Assembly: GCA_049515555.1 (NCBI GenBank)
Contig: JBEKTY010000053.1
Location: 1 to 44,103 of the forward strand
Source of the DNA: JBEKTY01 sp049515555
Lineage (GTDB): Bacteria > Planctomycetota > Planctomycetia > Pirellulales > Thermoguttaceae
DNA: 44,103 nt
Direction: 5' to 3'
Shown: positions 40,932-44,103 of the stretch, piece after piece
How the letters are laid out: every line of letters starts with the position of its first letter
How positions within the stretch are numbered: position 1 is the first letter of the stretch
Made by a program: the position numbers and the translations under genes
The notes under the pieces: generated by a model
Seen by the model: only the letters and a program-made list of their open reading frames with translations
Databases searched by the model: none
What the model was told of the DNA's origin: nothing

Positions 40932-41825
40932 ATGGCCAATCATCGCGCAGGATTCACGCTCGTGGAGATGCTCGTGGTGATCATAATCATCGGCATCCTC
41001 ACGGCTTTGCTGCTGCCCGCCGTGCAAGGGGCCCGCGAAGCGTCCCGTTGCGTGGCCTGCGCAAACAACTTGCACCAGATCGGGATCGCCCTGCAGCACT
41101 ACCACGCCGATTATATGGCCTTTCCACCGGCTTACTCGGGCAACGAAACGGATTGGACCGATCCTCACTGGACGTGGACCGTGCTCCTTCTGCCGTATGC
41201 CGAACAGACGCCGCTTTTCGACAACCTCAGTATCACGACGCAACTGTTCGGAGGCGGCGTCAGCTTGGCGCAGCCCACCCCGGCAACGCAGACACGGCTG
41301 GGCGTTTTCGTTTGCCCTTCCGACGTCGGGCGCACGCTGAATCAACGCAAGGGCCAGCACGCCAAATCGAACTATCGGGGGATCATGGGGAGCACCACTT
41401 CCCTGACCACCAGCTTCGATGAATTGTCCAACCGCAACGGCCTGTTCTATCTCAACAGTTGCGTCTCGACGGCGCAGATTACCGACGGCACGTCCAACAC
41501 GCTGGCCGTGGGGGAATGCCGGTTGGAACTCAGCGACACGGGGCACGTCGGCGCGCTGTGGGCGGGGATGCGCGGCACCAGCGACGAGCCGGACGACGAC
41601 GCCGAAGGGGCGACCTACGTCAGCGACACGATGTGGTGGATCAATTCCGACCCCACTTGGTGCATCAACGGGCTCGGGGTTCAGGCTTTCAGCAGTAATC
41701 ACCCGGGCGGCGCCCAGTTCCTCTTCGCCGACGGCGCCGTGCACCTCATCAACGAGGGCATTGACGGCACGACGCTCGAGCGGCTGGCGGCGCGGAACGA
41801 CGGCCTGCCGGTTGGCCAGTATTGA
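40932..41825 (+). CDS. DUF1559 pseudopilin-like protein
   Basis: The 297-residue protein begins with a type IV prepilin-like N-terminus (HRAGFTLVEMLVVIIIIGILTALLLPAVQ; cleavage expected between Gly and Phe) and continues as DUF1559, a planctomycete-expanded family. Family features: AREASRCVACANNLHQIGIALQHYHADY, FVCPSDVGRTLNQRKG, SNYRGIMG, ITDGTSNTLAVGE, and the C-terminal FADGAVHLINEGID. Ends TLERLAARNDGLPVGQY. Function of the family is unknown. A scar of another gene of the family is at 43919-44003. Confidence 0.92.
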   Translation: MANHRAGFTLVEMLVVIIIIGILTALLLPAVQGAREASRCVACANNLHQIGIALQHYHADYMAFPPAYSGNETDWTDPHWTWTVLLLPYAEQTPLFDNLSITTQLFGGGVSLAQPTPATQTRLGVFVCPSDVGRTLNQRKGQHAKSNYRGIMGSTTSLTTSFDELSNRNGLFYLNSCVSTAQITDGTSNTLAVGECRLELSDTGHVGALWAGMRGTSDEPDDDAEGATYVSDTMWWINSDPTWCINGLGVQAFSSNHPGGAQFLFADGAVHLINEGIDGTTLERLAARNDGLPVGQY

Positions 41826-41993
41826 GCTGGCCCGCGGCGCGGACTTCCGCTGCCCTCCCTCCGGACGCGAACGCCCGGACCGTGCAGAGTCAATAAATGT
41901 GCTCATCTTTCTCTCCCGTTGTCCAGCCCTCGCATTACGCGCGTCTGTCCCCTTTATGTTCCCCAACACGTGTTCCTCTTCAAACGCGTCGGT

Positions 41994-41999
41994 TATAAT
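41994..41999 (+). promoter_or_regulatory. Possible -10 (TATAAT) before the RelE-like pair
   Basis: A perfect TATAAT lies 43 bases before the antitoxin ATG, but no good -35 is seen at the right distance. The rest of the 216-base gap (41826-42041) has no recognisable feature. Confidence 0.3.
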
Positions 42000-42041
42000 C
42001 TAGAGGTCATCCCGCCCGTGGAATAACGGAGGAAAATCGCT

Positions 42042-42266
42042 ATGAGCGGCCTCGAGGCACTACAGTCGGCGCAATTCGTGAGCGCCAAGGGAAAACGATT
42101 CGTCGTCATTGAAGCGGAAGATTGGGAGGCCCTCGTCGAGTGGCTGGAGACCGTCGAAGACCGGCAAATCGCTCGCGAGGCGTTTGAGCAACTCCGGGCC
42201 GCCGGCGGCGACCGGGCCCGGGCTGGTTGGAAGGAGTGGAACACGGTGAAGGGGGAGGTCGAGTGA
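42042..42266 (+). CDS. Antitoxin of a RelE-like pair
   Basis: The 74-residue product is acidic in its middle (EAEDWEALVEWLETVED) and begins SGLEALQSAQFVSAKGKRFVVIEAEDW, resembling the short Phd/RelB-type antitoxins with a strand-helix start. Its stop overlaps the toxin's GTG start (GTGA). It should bind and silence the toxin and repress the promoter. The family assignment is by neighbour. Confidence 0.75.
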   Translation: MSGLEALQSAQFVSAKGKRFVVIEAEDWEALVEWLETVEDRQIAREAFEQLRAAGGDRARAGWKEWNTVKGEVE

Positions 42267-42583
42267 GCGCCTACAAGGTGTACGTCACTCCGACCGCGCT
42301 CCAAGAGGTCCGGCAGTTGCCTGGTCACGTGCGGCAACGGGCCAAACGCGCCGTCGACGGCTTGAAGGCCAATCCCCACCCACCGGGCAGCAAGGCCCTC
42401 GATCTTTCCGACGTGCCCATGCCCATGGAGACTCGGTGTGAGGTTTGGCGATTGCGATTGGACAAGTGGCGAGTGCTTTATGCGATTACGGAAGCGGACA
42501 AGACCATCGACGTGCTGGCAGTCCGCAAGCGTCCGCCGTACGATTACGGCGACCTTGATCGATTACTGGGGCAAGGTTCGTAG
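42263..42583 (+). CDS. RelE/ParE-like toxin
   Basis: The 106-residue product has the family pattern: YKVYVTPTALQEVRQLPGHVRQRAKRAVDGLKANPHPPGSKALDL, then RCEVWRLRLDKWRVLYAITEADKTIDVLAVRKRPPYDY. This matches RelE toxins, ribosome-dependent mRNA nucleases, and the related ParE proteins. The start is a GTG overlapping the antitoxin stop. Sequence alone does not separate RelE from ParE. Confidence 0.82.
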   Translation: MSAYKVYVTPTALQEVRQLPGHVRQRAKRAVDGLKANPHPPGSKALDLSDVPMPMETRCEVWRLRLDKWRVLYAITEADKTIDVLAVRKRPPYDYGDLDRLLGQGS

Positions 42584-42601
42584 GCCGGGACGGTAGAGCA
42601 G

Positions 42602-42785
42602 AAAAGGGGATAAGTCCAATTATTTCTGCTTCCATGCGGCGCCCTTGCCGAAAATCCGCGCCCTCCCATTCGCACGGTTGACTGCTTGAAAAACCATCCG
42701 ACCAGGCGCTATCCGGGCTTTTCGTAGCATGGGATAAATCTATCACGGCCGCCCTTTCTTGTCAATAATTGGACTTATCCCCTTT
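42602..42785. repeat. Inverted repeat AAAGGGGATAAGTCCAATTATT
   Basis: AAAAGGGGATAAGTCCAATT (from 42602, arm to 42624) and AATTGGACTTATCCCCTTT (to 42785, arm from 42764) form a perfect 22-base inverted repeat with a 139-base centre. The right arm overlaps the last codons of the gene at 42775-43689. The centre holds no gene. The GGGGAT box and short A/T arm resemble the plan of the GGGGAC-box palindromes. Confidence 0.75.
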
Positions 42786-43689
42786 GTTTGCCCCCGATCT
42801 TCTTCCCATCGCGGAGAAGCGACTGAAGCTCGAATACTCTTAGGCAAGGCACATCCTTTCTCAGCTCGTGCTCCCTGTCGTTGTCAACCCAGCAGAGGAC
42901 CGCCACAGGTCTATCGTCATCCTTATCCTTCACCTTAGCCTCCCACTTGCCCTTGAAGTTCCCGTCACGGATGCGTCTGAGCTGTTTTTTGTTGATGTGG
43001 TCCCAGAAGCCCAAGCTATCGAACTCAAGTTCAAGATACACTTCCTCGCCGTTGATTCTGACAAGCATGTCCGGGAAGCGAGTCCGAGCCCAGACGATTT
43101 TCTCGATCCCGAGCTTCTTGCGTCCACTGACAACATCGCCGACGACGGCGCACAGAACCTCCTGTTCGTTCAGGGGCTCTCGCTTCAAGAAGGGAATTTT
43201 GCCCGGGTCCAGCTCGCGCCTCTGTGTTTGGTTTCGGATGTGGGTGAATTCTTTCCGCGTGATACGAACTATGGTTTGCATACCGACTATCGTGCGGCCG
43301 AGGAGCTCATTGATCGACAGCACAGTAACCGGGTGGCGCGGTTGATAGCCGTCGCACTTTCCCCCCCTTATCATGTGAGCGTTCTTGCCTTCAATCGATT
43401 CCTTGATAAAGTCAGCCCTTCCGGCGTCCAAAGAACTGCCGTCCAGCTCCTCAACCGGGATTCGTCCATACCAGTGCGTGTCCGTGCACTCGTAGAATCC
43501 CGCGACGATACTGCACTTCTCGTCATTATCCCAGCCCTTTTCGTAGGCGAATTCGATCCATCGGTCTCCCTGCTCGATCATTGCGAAGCCCCTAGGTGTC
43601 TTCTTTCTTGGCAAGCCGATCCTCCAGATGAATCCAGGCATTGCCAAAAACGATTCGAGGTCATGCTTGACGATGAAGTAGTTCGCCAT
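42775..43689 (-). CDS. Putative nuclease: PUA/EVE-like N-terminus and PD-(D/E)XK-like C-terminus
   Basis: The 304-residue protein appears bipartite. Residues 1-80 (ANYFIVKHDLESFLAM, QGDRWIEFAYEKGW, SIVAGFYECTDTHWYGRIP) look like a PUA/EVE-type fold, which in other proteins reads modified bases. Residues about 200-275 contain FPDMLVRINGEEVYLELEFDSLGF ending in VAVLCWVDND. Asp207 and Glu220-x-Glu222 match a PD-(D/E)XK-like core in which the Lys is replaced by Glu, as in a family of nuclease-like proteins with 'lEfE' and a following 'CW' strand. The role could be restriction of modified DNA or RNA. Both domain calls are tentative. ATG 43689 has GAAAGG upstream. Confidence 0.6.
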   Translation of the reverse strand: MANYFIVKHDLESFLAMPGFIWRIGLPRKKTPRGFAMIEQGDRWIEFAYEKGWDNDEKCSIVAGFYECTDTHWYGRIPVEELDGSSLDAGRADFIKESIEGKNAHMIRGGKCDGYQPRHPVTVLSINELLGRTIVGMQTIVRITRKEFTHIRNQTQRRELDPGKIPFLKREPLNEQEVLCAVVGDVVSGRKKLGIEKIVWARTRFPDMLVRINGEEVYLELEFDSLGFWDHINKKQLRRIRDGNFKGKWEAKVKDKDDDRPVAVLCWVDNDREHELRKDVPCLRVFELQSLLRDGKKIGGKQRG

Positions 43690-43806
43690 GATGGTCGTCG
43701 GCCTTTCTTGATCGGGGGCAACTGATAACTGATAGGAAACTTGATTTCGTCCACCACGAGTGAGTGTACCAGAGAGAACTAGTAAATCAAGGGGGAATCG
43801 GGGGTG

Positions 43807-43850
43807 GTCAGGAGGGGCGGGGCGGCCTGGGCCGCCCTGCCCCTCCTGAC
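43807..43850. repeat. Long GC-rich hairpin GTCAGGAGGGGC..GCCCCTCCTGAC
   Basis: Arms of 20 bases (43807-43826 and 43831-43850) with one mismatch and a 4-base loop. No T-tract follows, so it is more likely a repeat element than a terminator. It lies in the gap 43690-43918. Confidence 0.6.
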
Positions 43851-43918
43851 TCCGTCGGCGCTCTGAGGGGTTGCCGAGCGACGATACCGGCCACGAATGA
43901 TATTTGCCACGATGCCAC

Positions 43919-44003
43919 ACGGCTGGCTGCGCGGAACGACGGCCTGCCCGTCGGCCAGTACTGATTTCACCCGCGGCGCCGAGTTCCGCTCCCTCTCCCT
44001 GTT
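43919..44003 (+). pseudogene. 3' remnant of a DUF1559 gene
   Basis: The sequence matches about 80 bases from 41780 onward (the 3' end and flank of the gene at 40932) at roughly 80-85 percent. It encodes TRLAARNDGLPVGQY and a stop, the last residues typical of this family. The rest of the gene is missing. It may be the scar left after recombination between paralogs or after insertion of the cargo at 42042-43689. Confidence 0.65.
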
Positions 44004-44057
44004 CTAAGCTTGTCAACAGGTGTTTTCTAGGGGATGCCTATTCCATAGGTAAAGACG

Positions 44058-44103
44058 TTGAGCGTGTGGCTTCGGCCGCGCGCGGCCGAAGCCACACGCT
44101 CAA
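44058..44103. repeat. Perfect 46-bp palindrome at the window end
   Basis: TTGAGCGTGTGGCTTCGGCC at the left and its exact inverse at the right form 23-base arms with no loop. The palindrome ends with the last base of the window. It may be genuine, such as a hairpin after a gene, or an end effect of sequence assembly at a foldback. Confidence 0.75.

Noticed and set aside
43764..43964. A 66-residue plus-strand open frame near the window end
   Set aside because: It joins hairpin repeat DNA to the remnant end of a DUF1559 gene and has no sign of being a gene of its own.

Overview
The window looks like chromosome from a high-GC member of the Planctomycetota, probably of the Pirellulales type. The evidence is a DUF1559 pseudopilin-like protein (40932-41825), an exported protein whose N-terminus carries the planctomycete-style 'LE-R-LLSG' tag (13347-15452), a membrane-tethered helix-turn-helix protein with an acidic low-complexity middle, a ResB-CcsA cytochrome c biogenesis fusion, and a very large load of short dispersed repeats. 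No tRNA, rRNA, CRISPR array, complete insertion sequence or phage gene was seen.

Layout. 242-2415: an OmpA-like lipoprotein and an atypical SDR protein. 2416-3423: a gene-free stretch holding a composite palindrome. 3424-5591: a soluble histidine kinase and, 1.4 kb away, a second copy of its 3' half; a BrnT/BrnA toxin-antitoxin pair sits between the copies. 5727-8344: the rpsO-pnp pair. 8729-11365: ComEC/Rec2. 11526-13022: a glycosyltransferase-methyltransferase fusion. 13347-15452: exported phosphoesterase with a LamG-like domain. 15623-21005: gcvPA, an inserted two-gene restriction-modification system, gcvPB and a LipM-like octanoyltransferase. 21207-23372: FHA protein and two unknown proteins. 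23563-27123: a YtrA-type GntR regulator with its operator, an ABC ATPase, a permease and a zinc-ribbon membrane protein, apparently one operon. 27215-28714: a GH10-like protein that seems to lack the acid/base Glu. 29127-30014: purC. 30278-31604: two unknown proteins. 38263-31887 (minus strand): secreted protein, HTH-TM protein, small lipoprotein and the ResB-CcsA fusion, tightly packed. 38656-41825: proC, an unknown protein, an EfpL/YeiP-type elongation factor P and the DUF1559 protein. 42042-44103: a RelE-like toxin-antitoxin pair, a putative PD-(D/E)XK-like nuclease, the 3' scar of another DUF1559 gene, and a perfect 46-bp palindrome at the last base.

The most striking thing is not one gene but the repeats. 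A 44-bp nested palindrome (two GGGACWGTCCC boxes around ATTTTCGTC/GACGAAAAT) occurs three times. Two copies lie inside unrelated genes (gcvPB and the ResB-CcsA gene), in the same orientation and reading frame, and add nearly the same peptide (GLSQFSS...ENGTVP). The third is flanked by a 14-bp direct repeat that preserves the stop codon of one gene and the ribosome binding site of the next. I read the core in all six frames and found no stop codon. The ResB-CcsA gene alone carries at least five repeat-derived inserts, all leaving the frame open. Other families (TTCGTAGTGACC elements, GTGGC-GGTC palindromes, GGGGAC/GGGGAT composite palindromes, tandem heptamers) lie between genes.

The accessory cargo is defensive or selfish: two toxin-antitoxin pairs, one restriction-modification pair inside a metabolic operon, and one putative nuclease. 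Both toxin-antitoxin pairs sit next to partial 3' copies of a host gene.
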